Shown in pieces: positions 1-9,903 of a stretch of DNA of 33,688 nucleotides. Each line of letters begins with the position of its first letter. Position 1 is the first letter of the stretch. The stretch lies in assembly GCA_030149175.1 (NCBI GenBank), contig JASBSA010000128.1, forward strand, positions 1 through 33,688. Direction: 5' to 3'. The stretch is from Winogradskyella sp. (lineage in GTDB: Bacteria > Bacteroidota > Bacteroidia > Flavobacteriales > Flavobacteriaceae). The translations under genes were made by a program, and so were the position numbers. Below the pieces are notes generated by a model that did no database searches, was not told the origin of the DNA, and worked only from the letters and a program-made list of their open reading frames with translations.

Positions 1-59
1 AAAAATTTCCTCACAAAATCCCATTGCCTATCTCATAGACTTTGTTTACTTTAGTTGTT

Positions 60-2270
60 ATGACGGAAGTAGACATTGAAAAAGAAAATGCAGCCATTGC
101 ACAAGCCTACAAAGAGTTACTCAGAGTAAGCTATCAGACCTTAAGCAAAGACGATAAAAAATTGATTCGTCATGCCTTTGAGGTAGCTCTAGATGCGCAC
201 AAAGATCAGCGACGCAAATCTGGTGAAGCTTATATTTTTCACCCAATAGCTGTGGCAAAAATTGTGGCCCAAGAGATTGGTTTAGATGCCACTTCTATTG
301 CTGCAGCCTTACTTCACGATGTTGTTGAGGACAATCCAGATTACACCATTGCAGATATGGAACGCCTTTTTGGAGAAACCGTGGCACGTATTGTTGATGG
401 GCTAACCAAAATATCCGTACTCAACAAGGAAATGGATGTATCGTTGCAAGCAGAGAATTTCCGTAAAATGTTGCTCACACTCAATGAAGATGTCCGTGTT
501 ATCATTATTAAAATCGCCGACCGTTTGCACAATATGCAGACCATGGAGTCTATGCGAGACGATAAACAGGTAAAAATCGCTTCAGAAACCCTATACATCT
601 ATGCTCCATTAGCACACAGAATAGGGCTTTACAACATAAAAACCGAACTTGAGGATTTAGGTCTAAAATATACCGAACCCGAAGTTTACAATGACATTGC
701 AGAGAAAATGCAAGAAAGCAAAGAAGAGCAAGATGCTTACATAAAAGCGTTTTCGCAAGTCATTGAAAAATCATTGAATAAAGAAGGTCTTAATTACGAG
801 ATTAAAGGACGACCAAAATCCATTTTCAGCATTAGACGAAAAATGGTAAAACAAGGGGTTTCCTTTGATGAAGTCTATGATAAATTCGCGGTTAGAATCA
901 TTTATAAATCAGACTTTGAAAACGAAAAGTTTTTAGCCTGGAAAATTTATTCCATAGTTACAGACCACTTTACACCTAACCCAATCCGTTTACGCGACTG
1001 GATTTCGTCACCTAAGTCTACAGGCTACGAAGCACTGCATATAACAGTAGTTGGACCTAAAAGCCGTTGGGTAGAAGTACAAATTCGAAGTGAACGCATG
1101 AATGAGATTGCCGAAAAAGGGTATGCAGCACACTACAAATACAAAAATGCTAGCGATAAAGAAGATAACTTAGATCTTTGGATTAACAGACTTCAAGAAG
1201 CTTTAGAAAACAATGAAGCCAATGCTGTTGATTTTGTAGAGCAATTTAAACTGAACCTCTACTCTAAGGAAATCTTTGTGTTTTCGCCAAAAGGTGATTT
1301 AAAATCCTTACCAAAAGGTGCTACTCCACTAGATTTTGCATTTAGCATTCATACTGAAGTGGGCATGAAAACTCGTGGTGCAAAAGTCAACGGTAAGTTG
1401 GTACCGCTTAGTCACGAGCTACAAAGTGGTGATCGTGTAGAAATATTAACCTCAGATAATGCCAAACCAAACGCCAACTGGTTAGATTATGCAACAACAG
1501 CCAGAGCACGCAGTAAAATAAAATCGGCATTAAATGCACACACCAAAGAAATAGCCGAAGAAGGTAAAGAAATTTTAAGACGTAAGTTAAAACAACTCAA
1601 AATTACACTCAACGAAAAAGCAGTGAACGAGTTGGTCAACTACTTTAAGCTAAAAACATCATTAGATTTATTTTATCGCGTTGGTATTGGCACTATAGAC
1701 AATGCTAAACTCAAAGCTTTTGCTTCATCAAGGAGCAATGCTTTTATGAGCTACATTAAGAGCAAAATCCGTAAGCCAGACGTACCTAATAAGGATATTG
1801 ATAAGGATGAAATTACATCCAAATACGATATGCTGGTTTTTGGTAAGGAAGAAGAGCGTCTTAATTATACATTGGCTAACTGTTGCAACCCAATTCCTGG
1901 TGATCAAGTATTTGGTTTTGTTACTATAAACGATGGCATTAAGGTACACAAAAAGAACTGCCCTAATGCTGTAAGTTTACAGTCTAACTATGCTTACAGA
2001 ATTATGCAAGCTAAGTGGATAGATTCGTCACAACGCACGTATACATCGCATATTAAGTTATCTGGAATTGATAATCTTGGTTTGGTAAACGATATTACAA
2101 AACTCATTTCAGAAAACCTTCATGTAAATATGAAAAGTATAAGTTTTTCTAGTGATGACGGTATTTTTAACGGAGATATTACAGTAGAGGTAAAAAACCA
2201 AACCATGCTTAAAAACCTTATTGATAAGCTTAAAAAAATCAATGGTATTGATAAAGTGACAAGAGTTTGA
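60..2270 (+). CDS. spoT: bifunctional (p)ppGpp synthetase/hydrolase, RelA/SpoT family
   Basis: HD-domain motif ALLHDVVED, synthetase motifs GRPKSIFSIRRKM and GYEALH, VEVQIRSERMNEIAEKGYAAH, TGS domain (KEIFVFSPKGDLKSLPKGATPLDFAFSIHTEVG), C-terminal ACT. ATG at 60 preferred over the track start at 42 (TTG). Confidence 0.95.
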   Translation: MTEVDIEKENAAIAQAYKELLRVSYQTLSKDDKKLIRHAFEVALDAHKDQRRKSGEAYIFHPIAVAKIVAQEIGLDATSIAAALLHDVVEDNPDYTIADMERLFGETVARIVDGLTKISVLNKEMDVSLQAENFRKMLLTLNEDVRVIIIKIADRLHNMQTMESMRDDKQVKIASETLYIYAPLAHRIGLYNIKTELEDLGLKYTEPEVYNDIAEKMQESKEEQDAYIKAFSQVIEKSLNKEGLNYEIKGRPKSIFSIRRKMVKQGVSFDEVYDKFAVRIIYKSDFENEKFLAWKIYSIVTDHFTPNPIRLRDWISSPKSTGYEALHITVVGPKSRWVEVQIRSERMNEIAEKGYAAHYKYKNASDKEDNLDLWINRLQEALENNEANAVDFVEQFKLNLYSKEIFVFSPKGDLKSLPKGATPLDFAFSIHTEVGMKTRGAKVNGKLVPLSHELQSGDRVEILTSDNAKPNANWLDYATTARARSKIKSALNAHTKEIAEEGKEILRRKLKQLKITLNEKAVNELVNYFKLKTSLDLFYRVGIGTIDNAKLKAFASSRSNAFMSYIKSKIRKPDVPNKDIDKDEITSKYDMLVFGKEEERLNYTLANCCNPIPGDQVFGFVTINDGIKVHKKNCPNAVSLQSNYAYRIMQAKWIDSSQRTYTSHIKLSGIDNLGLVNDITKLISENLHVNMKSISFSSDDGIFNGDITVEVKNQTMLKNLIDKLKKINGIDKVTRV

Positions 2271-2357
2271 TTTTTATGGATTAAAAAGTATTGAAAACTT
2301 GTTCATTTCTTTCAACTTTAATCATAAATTAAATCATTCTTATCCTATATTTTTACG

Positions 2358-2365
2358 TAAATTTG
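2358..2365 (+). promoter_or_regulatory. -7 box TAAATTTG upstream of the fur-family gene
   Basis: TAnnTTTG 10 nt before ATG 2376. Confidence 0.45.
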
Positions 2366-2375
2366 CACCTTAATT

Positions 2376-2828
2376 ATGAATGCAACAACAGAAGAAAGTA
2401 ATCAGGAAATCGTAAAACGAGTTTTTACGCAATTCCTTGAAGATAAAGGCCATAGAAAAACACCTGAACGCTATGCCATACTTCAAGAAATTTACGATAG
2501 CCAAGAGCATTTTGATATAGAATCGCTATACATCAAAATGAAAAATAAAAACTATCGCGTAAGTAGAGCTACCCTTTACAATACCATAGAATTACTTTTA
2601 GAATGTAATCTCGTAAGAAAACATCAATTTGGTCAAAACCAGGCTCATTACGAAAAGTCATACTTCGATAAGCAGCACGACCATGTGATTCTTACTGATA
2701 CAGGTGAAGTTATAGAATTCTGTGATCCGCGCATTCAATCCATTAAAAAAACCATCGAAGAGGTTTTTGATATTGAGATAACTAATCATTCACTATACTT
2801 TTACGGTAATCGTAAAAAAGACGACTAA
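2376..2828 (+). CDS. Fur family transcriptional regulator
   Basis: [58 protein letters not shown] winged helix, then [16 protein letters not shown] metal-binding region. Confidence 0.92.
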   Translation: MNATTEESNQEIVKRVFTQFLEDKGHRKTPERYAILQEIYDSQEHFDIESLYIKMKNKNYRVSRATLYNTIELLLECNLVRKHQFGQNQAHYEKSYFDKQHDHVILTDTGEVIEFCDPRIQSIKKTIEEVFDIEITNHSLYFYGNRKKDD

Positions 2829-2841
2829 CTAATTTTTTAAA

Positions 2842-4122
2842 ATGGCAGTAGACTTACTACTTGGATTACAATGGGGAGATGAAGGCAAAGGGAAAATTGT
2901 CGATGTATTCACCTCTAAATACGATATTATTGCGCGCTTTCAAGGTGGCCCAAATGCTGGTCACACTTTAGTTTTTAATGGGAGAAAGCACGTGTTACAT
3001 ACTATACCTTCTGGGATTTTTCACGACAATACTGTAAATTTAGTTGGTAACGGTGTAGTTATAGATCCTGTGATTTTTAAAAAGGAATTAGACAAATTAG
3101 AAGAGCAAAATGTTGATTATAAAACATCCCTCTACATCTCGCGTAAGGCACATATTATTTTACCTACGCATCGCTTATTGGATGCTGCGAGCGAAGCTTC
3201 AAAAGGGAAAGCAAAAATAGGTTCTACGCTTAAAGGTATTGGTCCAACTTATATGGACAAAACTGGTAGAAATGGTATTAGAGTTGGTGATATTGAATTA
3301 GCGGATTGGAAGGAAAAATATAGAGCTTTAGCCGATAAGCACGAAGCTATGATAGATTTCTACAATGTTGATATTCAATACGATTTAAAGGAGCTAGAAG
3401 CAGACTTTTTCAATGCTATCGAGACACTTAAAACCTTAAAGTTTATAGACTCCGAAGAATACGTCCACCAAGCACAACAATCTGGTAAAACGATTTTAGC
3501 AGAAGGTGCTCAAGGATCGCTTTTAGATATCGATTTTGGAACGTATCCTTTTGTAACATCATCTAATACAACAGCCGCTGGTGCATGTACAGGTTTAGGT
3601 GTGGCACCAAATCAAATTGGAGATGTCTTTGGTATTTTTAAAGCCTATACGACTCGTGTTGGCTCTGGTCCTTTTCCAACGGAATTGTTTGATGAGGATG
3701 GTGAAACTATGGGACGTGTTGGCCATGAGTTTGGCGCCACAACAGGTCGCCCAAGACGTTGTGGTTGGCTAGATTTAGTAGCTTTACGATATGCATGCCA
3801 AGTTAATGGAGTTACCCAATTAATTATGATGAAAGGTGATGTACTTTCTGGTTTTAAGACCTTAAAAGTGTGTACAGCTTACAAGTACAAAGGCGAAACA
3901 ATCACACACCTTCCATATAATATTGAAGAAGAAAACGTCACTCCTATTTATACAGAAGTAAAAGGTTGGTCAGAAGATTTAACAGGCATGACGGAAGCGT
4001 CGCAGTTACCTGAGACCTTCAATGATTATGTTACATTTTTAGAAAAGGAGCTTAACATTCCTATTACAATAGTATCTGTAGGTCCTGACCGTAAGCAGAC
4101 TATCGTCAGAAAAACGGTATAA
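2842..4122 (+). CDS. purA: adenylosuccinate synthetase
   Basis: GLQWGDEGKGKIVD, GGPNAGHTLV, GPTYMDKTGRNGIRVGD, GTYPFVTSSNTTAAGACTGLG, TTGRPRRCGWLDLVALRYA. Confidence 0.98.
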   Translation: MAVDLLLGLQWGDEGKGKIVDVFTSKYDIIARFQGGPNAGHTLVFNGRKHVLHTIPSGIFHDNTVNLVGNGVVIDPVIFKKELDKLEEQNVDYKTSLYISRKAHIILPTHRLLDAASEASKGKAKIGSTLKGIGPTYMDKTGRNGIRVGDIELADWKEKYRALADKHEAMIDFYNVDIQYDLKELEADFFNAIETLKTLKFIDSEEYVHQAQQSGKTILAEGAQGSLLDIDFGTYPFVTSSNTTAAGACTGLGVAPNQIGDVFGIFKAYTTRVGSGPFPTELFDEDGETMGRVGHEFGATTGRPRRCGWLDLVALRYACQVNGVTQLIMMKGDVLSGFKTLKVCTAYKYKGETITHLPYNIEEENVTPIYTEVKGWSEDLTGMTEASQLPETFNDYVTFLEKELNIPITIVSVGPDRKQTIVRKTV

Positions 4123-4203
4123 TTTTTAATTTTTTTGGTTCTGTTAAAAAAACTGTTAAACCATACTAAAGCTAATCTATTAGTGTTATTTTCTAAAAAC
4201 CAT

Positions 4204-6066
4204 ATGGCTTTGAATAGTTTAAAGAATCTAGTTTTCATCATAACAGTCTTTCTTTCGGCATGTAGTTTTGCTCAAGAAAAACAAAAGATTACCATAGAGT
4301 ATGCTGGTATTACGACTTCAGATCCGGAGATTGAAGATGGAGCTTTAATTTTTCTAAGAGATGATTCTCAGCAAGTGCATTTCATTCATAAAGGTGTAAA
4401 TCTGTGGTGCGACAAGGCGGTTTATTATCAAGACCAGGATTATATTGAAGCGTTTAGCAATGTAAATATGAAGCAAGGGGACTCTATATCTATGGTTGCT
4501 AAATATATAGATTATAGTGGTAAAACTGAAATTGCCGTCGCAAAGGGAGATGTGGTGTTAACCGAACCCAATTCGGTGTTAACTACCGACAAACTTTACT
4601 TTGACAGAACTCGACAACTCGCTTATTATGACACTAGCGGAAAGGTAGTAAGAGATTCGTCTGGTACCATTACCAGTCAAATAGGTCGCTACTACATGAA
4701 TGCAAAAAAATATCAGTTTACAAAAGATGTTGTTCTTGTAAGTCCGGATTATACTTTAAACACTGAACGCCTAGATTTTTTTCCAGATAATGGCCACGCC
4801 TATTTATTCGGGCCTTCAACCATAGTTGGTGAGGAAAGTAACATTTACACTGAACGTGGTTTTTATGACACAAATGCCAATACAGGTTATTTTCAACGTA
4901 ATGCTAAAATAGATTACGATAACCGAACGATTGAAGGAGACAGTATTTATTTTAATCGCAACAAAAGTTTTGCCTCTGCTACTAATAACATTAAAGTCAC
5001 CGACACCATAAATAGTAGTATCGTAAGAGGACATTATGCTGAAGTTTGGCGTGATAAAGATTCTGTTTTTATTACCAAGCGTGCTCTGGCTATTACTGTA
5101 CAAGAAAAAGATTCGGTGTATTTACATGCCGATACGTTAATGGTTACCGGCAAAGAAGATCATCGTATTACCAGAGCTTATTACAACGCCAAACTTTACA
5201 AAAGTGATTTAGCAGGTAAAGCAGATTCAATTCATGTAGACCACAAAACAGGTTTAACAGAGCTAATAAATCTTAGTAGGTTTAGCTCTACAGACGCTTT
5301 TTCTACAGCTCGTAAGCCTGTATTATGGAACATTGGCAACCAAATGACTGGCGATACCATTCACCTAATTTCTAATACAGAAACTGAGAAACTAGACTCC
5401 TTAAAAGTATTTAACAATGCCTTTTTGGTGAGCAAGGACACTATTAGCGAGGATGGGTATAATCAGATAAAAGGTCAGCGACTTATTGGTTTGTTTAAAG
5501 ACAATGAGCTTTACAATGTAGATATTATTAAAAATGCTGAAACGATTCGGTATATGCGAAATGAAACAAATGAACTCATTGGTATTCAAAAATCTAAATC
5601 CGGTAGTATTAATATTCAAATTGTAGAACAAGCTATAGAAGAAGTTAGGTTTATCAATCAGATTGATGGCAATATTTTTCCCGAACCCGATTTCCCAAGA
5701 AACGCAAGGCGTCTAAGAGGTTTTGATTGGCGTGGTGAAGAACGCCCAAGATCTGTTGAGGATTTGTTTAAAGACGATCCTCCTTTAGTGTTGCCTAAAA
5801 TTTCTGGCTTAGAGGATTATGTTCCACCTGAAGATTTCATTGATGACAGTGTTGCAGAACGGGTTGAAGAAGCAGGAAAAGCCACACCAAACAAACCAAA
5901 CAAAGCAGCTCAAAATCTTCCAAAAGAAGAAGACAATAAAGATTCTGAAGATAACAAGCCTAAAAAGGAGCAAACCGTTCAACCAAAAGTAGATTGGAAA
6001 CCAAAAACCAAACCTGCTGAAATTTCTGAAGAGAAGAAAAAACTAAAAGCTAAAGGAGGTCAATAA
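4204..6066 (+). CDS. OstA-like (LptA/LptD-N related) periplasmic/envelope protein
   Basis: N-terminal signal MALNSLKNLVFIITVFLSACSFAQ from ATG at 4204 (the track start at 4135 is a TTG), repeated OstA-like beta segments (GVNLWCDKAVYYQDQDYIEAFSNVNMKQGDSISM), charged low-complexity C-terminus. Confidence 0.82.
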   Translation: MALNSLKNLVFIITVFLSACSFAQEKQKITIEYAGITTSDPEIEDGALIFLRDDSQQVHFIHKGVNLWCDKAVYYQDQDYIEAFSNVNMKQGDSISMVAKYIDYSGKTEIAVAKGDVVLTEPNSVLTTDKLYFDRTRQLAYYDTSGKVVRDSSGTITSQIGRYYMNAKKYQFTKDVVLVSPDYTLNTERLDFFPDNGHAYLFGPSTIVGEESNIYTERGFYDTNANTGYFQRNAKIDYDNRTIEGDSIYFNRNKSFASATNNIKVTDTINSSIVRGHYAEVWRDKDSVFITKRALAITVQEKDSVYLHADTLMVTGKEDHRITRAYYNAKLYKSDLAGKADSIHVDHKTGLTELINLSRFSSTDAFSTARKPVLWNIGNQMTGDTIHLISNTETEKLDSLKVFNNAFLVSKDTISEDGYNQIKGQRLIGLFKDNELYNVDIIKNAETIRYMRNETNELIGIQKSKSGSINIQIVEQAIEEVRFINQIDGNIFPEPDFPRNARRLRGFDWRGEERPRSVEDLFKDDPPLVLPKISGLEDYVPPEDFIDDSVAERVEEAGKATPNKPNKAAQNLPKEEDNKDSEDNKPKKEQTVQPKVDWKPKTKPAEISEEKKKLKAKGGQ

Positions 6067-7242
6067 TTGCAAGACGATTTTTTTAAATACCAAGCGCAAA
6101 CCACACCTCATCCTTTGGCTATGGAAGTTAGCCACGCCAAAGGTTCGTATATTTTTGATAAAAACGGAAAATCCTATTTAGACTTTGTAGCTGGTGTTTC
6201 GGCTTGCTCCCTAGGTCATTCACACCCTAAAGTAGTGAATGCTGTTAAAAAACAATTAGACCAATACTTACACGTAATGGTTTATGGCGAATATATTCAA
6301 AAGCCAGCAATAGAACTTTCTAAACTTTTGGCACAGCATTTACCTGGACCTTTAGAAACAACCTATCTAGTTAACTCAGGTACGGAAGCTATAGAAGGCA
6401 GTCTAAAACTTGCCAGACGTTTTACTGGCAGAACAGAAATCATAGCTGCAAAAAATGCCTACCATGGTAATACTATGGGTTCGTTGAGCCTTATGGATTA
6501 TGAAGAACGTAAGTTACCTTTTTTACCGCTAATTCCAGATATAAAACACATAAGATTCAATTCTGATGCTGACCTAAAACAGATTACAAATAAAACAGCA
6601 GCTGTAATTTTAGAAACTATTCAAGGTGGTGCTGGGTTTATTGAGCCACAGAATAATTATCTTCAAAAAGTACAGCAACGTTGTAATGAGGTTGGAACTG
6701 TTTTCATTTTAGATGAAATTCAGCCAGGAATTGGCAGAACCGGAAAACTTTTCGGATTTGAAAACTATAATTGTCAGCCAGATATTGTAGTAACAGGGAA
6801 AGGCCTTGGTGGTGGTTTGCCTATAGGCGCTTTTACGGCATCAAAAGACATGATGTTAACCTTAAGCGATAACCCAAAACTAGGACACATCACCACATTT
6901 GGAGGCAATCCTGTAATTGCTGCCGCTGCACTTGCAACATTAAAAGAAATCACAGAATCTAGCCTGATGGATGACACTCTTGAAAAAGAAAAATTGATAA
7001 GGCAACACCTTCAGCACAAACACATTAAAGAGATTAGAGGAAGAGGGTTAATGCTCGCTGCTATTGTAGAAAATTCTGAAATAACCAATAAAGCCATCTT
7101 TAAAGCTAAAGAGGAAGGTTTAATCTTGTTTTGGCTACTTTTTGAACCCAAAGCCATAAGAATTACACCTCCACTTACCATTTCTAAAGAGGAAATTATT
7201 AAAGGCTGTAAAATAATCACTTCAATTTTAGACAATATCTAA
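6067..7242 (+). CDS. class-III pyridoxal-phosphate aminotransferase (acetylornithine/aspartate aminotransferase family)
   Basis: FVAGVSACSLGHSHPKVV, VNSGTEAIEGSLKLARRFTGR, ILDEIQPGIGRTGKLFGFE, VVTGKGLGGGLPIGAF. TTG start immediately after the TAA of the upstream gene. Confidence 0.92.
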   Translation: MQDDFFKYQAQTTPHPLAMEVSHAKGSYIFDKNGKSYLDFVAGVSACSLGHSHPKVVNAVKKQLDQYLHVMVYGEYIQKPAIELSKLLAQHLPGPLETTYLVNSGTEAIEGSLKLARRFTGRTEIIAAKNAYHGNTMGSLSLMDYEERKLPFLPLIPDIKHIRFNSDADLKQITNKTAAVILETIQGGAGFIEPQNNYLQKVQQRCNEVGTVFILDEIQPGIGRTGKLFGFENYNCQPDIVVTGKGLGGGLPIGAFTASKDMMLTLSDNPKLGHITTFGGNPVIAAAALATLKEITESSLMDDTLEKEKLIRQHLQHKHIKEIRGRGLMLAAIVENSEITNKAIFKAKEEGLILFWLLFEPKAIRITPPLTISKEEIIKGCKIITSILDNI

Positions 7243-7491
7243 TTTCTTTATTTTGTTTTAATCTTCTGATTTTCAATAATTAAAAAACTTTAAGCAACCT
7301 TTAAATCAATGTTAATTAATTTGTTAAAAACAAAAACACATTTAGCCTCGACCGTTGAATGATAACTGTAAATTAGTTTAGCAAACAATTTTCGAGAGCA
7401 GTACACTCATTAGGTTAAACAAAAACCTTATCAGTAAAACATAAACAGGTGTTCTCTAATCTCGATTATCGATTGAATCTTAAAACCGCTT

Positions 7492-8898
7492 ATGAATTAT
7501 AGTCACGAAGACGAAAACTATCCGCTTACAAGATTTGAATCTATGTTAAAAACAAATGATATTTTGTTTTTCGATTCAAATGAATTTGAAAACATCATTC
7601 ATCATTATCTCGAGAACGGAAAAATTGCTTTAGCAAAACGCGCGATTAAACTTGGTTTAGAACAACACCCTACATCTATAAATCTTAGACTATTTCAAGT
7701 AGAGATTTTAGTTATTGAGAATAAGTTTTCCGAAGCAGACGAGATTTTAGATATGCTTCATGACATAGAACCTAATAACGAAGAAATTTACATTCAAAAA
7801 GCTAATGTACTTTCTAAACAAGATCAACACGAAAAAGCGATAAGCACACTTTTAATTGCCATTGACATCTCTTCTACTCCAGAAGATGACTCTGATTTGT
7901 ATGCCTTAATCGGTATGGAGTATTTATTCCTCGATCAGTTTGAGAATGCCGTGATTTACTTTAAAAAATGCCTAGAAAGTGACACTTCCGATTATTCTGC
8001 GTTGCACAATATAGTTTACTGTTATGATTTCCTTGATCAAAATCAAGAAGCCATAAGCTATCTTAATACCTTTTTAGATTCAAACCCTTATTGTGAAGTA
8101 GCTTGGCATCAGTTAGGACGCCAGTATTTTACCATAAAAGATTACGCTAAAGCTAATGCAGCTTTTGATTTTGCAATCATTTCTGACGATACTTTTGTAG
8201 GTGCCTATATTGAAAAAGGAAAAGTTTTAGAAAAACTAAAGCAATACGAAGAAGCTATTGAAAACTATAAAGTAACGTTAGCCTTAGATGAACCCACATC
8301 CTTTGCTTTGTTGAGAATAGGATATTGTTATGAAAAGCTTGGTAAAGATGATTTGGCTGTACAATTTTTCAATAAAACTATTGAAGATGATGCCTTATTA
8401 GATAAAGGCTGGATTGCAATTACCAAGTTTTATATGAAACGCTTGGACTATAACAAAGCGTTGAAGTTTATAAAAAAGGCAGTAAATATTGATGGAGAAA
8501 ATGTGCTGTACTGGAAACTCTATGCTACCATTAACAAACGTTTAAATTTTCTTGAGGAAGCTGAAATTGGGTATAAACGCACTTTAGAACTCGGCAACTA
8601 TGAACTCGATACGTGGTTAGATCGTTCGGATATTTTAATTGCCTTGGGAGAATATGATGCTTCAATTTATAACCTTATTCAGGCTACAGAATTTTATCCT
8701 GAAAATCCTGAAATAGAATACAGACTTGGCGGTTTGTATTTTACAATACATCAAACCCAAGAAGGACGCTTTCATCTAAAAAATGCATTAAGGCTTAATG
8801 TAGATTACAGTTTTATCATTTCCGAACTCTTTCCTATGCTTAACGATAGGCCAATGATAAAGGCTATAATTTCGGAAGCAAAGAAGACTTCAGACTAA
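7492..8898 (+). CDS. tetratricopeptide repeat protein
   Basis: Multiple degenerate TPR units, e.g. AWHQLGRQYFTIKDYAKANAAFDFAIISDD, AYIEKGKVLEKLKQYEEAIENYKVTLALDE. Confidence 0.9.
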   Translation: MNYSHEDENYPLTRFESMLKTNDILFFDSNEFENIIHHYLENGKIALAKRAIKLGLEQHPTSINLRLFQVEILVIENKFSEADEILDMLHDIEPNNEEIYIQKANVLSKQDQHEKAISTLLIAIDISSTPEDDSDLYALIGMEYLFLDQFENAVIYFKKCLESDTSDYSALHNIVYCYDFLDQNQEAISYLNTFLDSNPYCEVAWHQLGRQYFTIKDYAKANAAFDFAIISDDTFVGAYIEKGKVLEKLKQYEEAIENYKVTLALDEPTSFALLRIGYCYEKLGKDDLAVQFFNKTIEDDALLDKGWIAITKFYMKRLDYNKALKFIKKAVNIDGENVLYWKLYATINKRLNFLEEAEIGYKRTLELGNYELDTWLDRSDILIALGEYDASIYNLIQATEFYPENPEIEYRLGGLYFTIHQTQEGRFHLKNALRLNVDYSFIISELFPMLNDRPMIKAIISEAKKTSD

Positions 8899-8934
8899 AA
8901 AAATCCATACCTTAGCACTTCTTATAAAAAAGAA

Positions 8935-9903
8935 ATGCAAAGACGTTTTTTAGACTATCTTATTATAACTTTTAAAGGTGTAGCAATGGGAGCTGCAGAT
9001 GTAGTACCTGGTGTTTCTGGTGGTACAATAGCCTTTATTTCTGGTATATACGAAGAACTTATTGAAAGTATAGACAAAGTAAATTTTGGTGTTTTTAAAG
9101 TATGGAAACAACAAGGCTTTAAAACCGCTTGGAAATCTATCAATGGCTCATTCCTTTTGGCATTATTTTCAGGAATTGCTATTAGTATTTTGTCCTTAGC
9201 CAAACTTATAAAATGGCTTTTACATAACGAACCCGTTTTATTATGGTCCTTCTTTTTCGGACTTGTTTTAGCTAGTATCCTTTACACTGCAAAACAGATA
9301 AAAGGTTGGTCACCAAAAATTATTTCGGCCATTATAGCGACCTCAGTATTATCTTATTATATAACTTTAGCTGAGCCGTTTGCTTCGCCAGATAGCCCAT
9401 TTTATTTATTATTCTGTGGATTTATTGCCATAATCGCCATGATTTTACCCGGTGTTTCTGGAGCATTTATACTTCTTATTTTGGGGGCATACCAAACGGC
9501 AATTGATACTGTTAACAACTTAAGAGATGGTTTGCTTACTGGTAATATGGAACTATTTAAAGATGCACTTTTAAAATTCGTATTATTAGCAATTGGCGCT
9601 GTAGTTGGATTAAAAGTATTCTCTAAAGCACTGAACTGGATGTTTAAACATCAAAAAAATCTAACGCTTGCTATCTTAACGGGTTTTATGATAGGCTCTC
9701 TGAATAAAATATGGCCATGGAAAAAAATTCTTAAAACCAGAATTAATTCTGAAGGCGAAGAAGTAACCTTGTTAGACCAAAGTATTTTACCCTCATCTTA
9801 TCAAGGAGATAATCAAATAATTTTAGCCATCATCTTTATTGTTGTTGGGTTTGCTACAATCTTAATTTTAGAAGGCTTAGGGAATAAAAAGAATAAAATC
9901 TAA
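8935..9903 (+). CDS. DUF368 membrane protein (polyprenyl-phosphate translocase family), copy 1
   Basis: GVAMGAADVVPGVSGGTIAFISGIYEELI and the internal echo MILPGVSGAFILLILGAYQ; multi-TM. Confidence 0.93.
   Translation: MQRRFLDYLIITFKGVAMGAADVVPGVSGGTIAFISGIYEELIESIDKVNFGVFKVWKQQGFKTAWKSINGSFLLALFSGIAISILSLAKLIKWLLHNEPVLLWSFFFGLVLASILYTAKQIKGWSPKIISAIIATSVLSYYITLAEPFASPDSPFYLLFCGFIAIIAMILPGVSGAFILLILGAYQTAIDTVNNLRDGLLTGNMELFKDALLKFVLLAIGAVVGLKVFSKALNWMFKHQKNLTLAILTGFMIGSLNKIWPWKKILKTRINSEGEEVTLLDQSILPSSYQGDNQIILAIIFIVVGFATILILEGLGNKKNKI

Noticed and set aside
341-598. Antisense ORFs in spoT, purA, aminotransferase, DUF368, DUF349, CCA and ABC genes (e.g. 341-598, 1728-1949, 6774-6977, 8955-9203, 29570-29812)
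   Set aside because: Each overlaps a confidently identified gene on the other strand and has no recognisable protein features.
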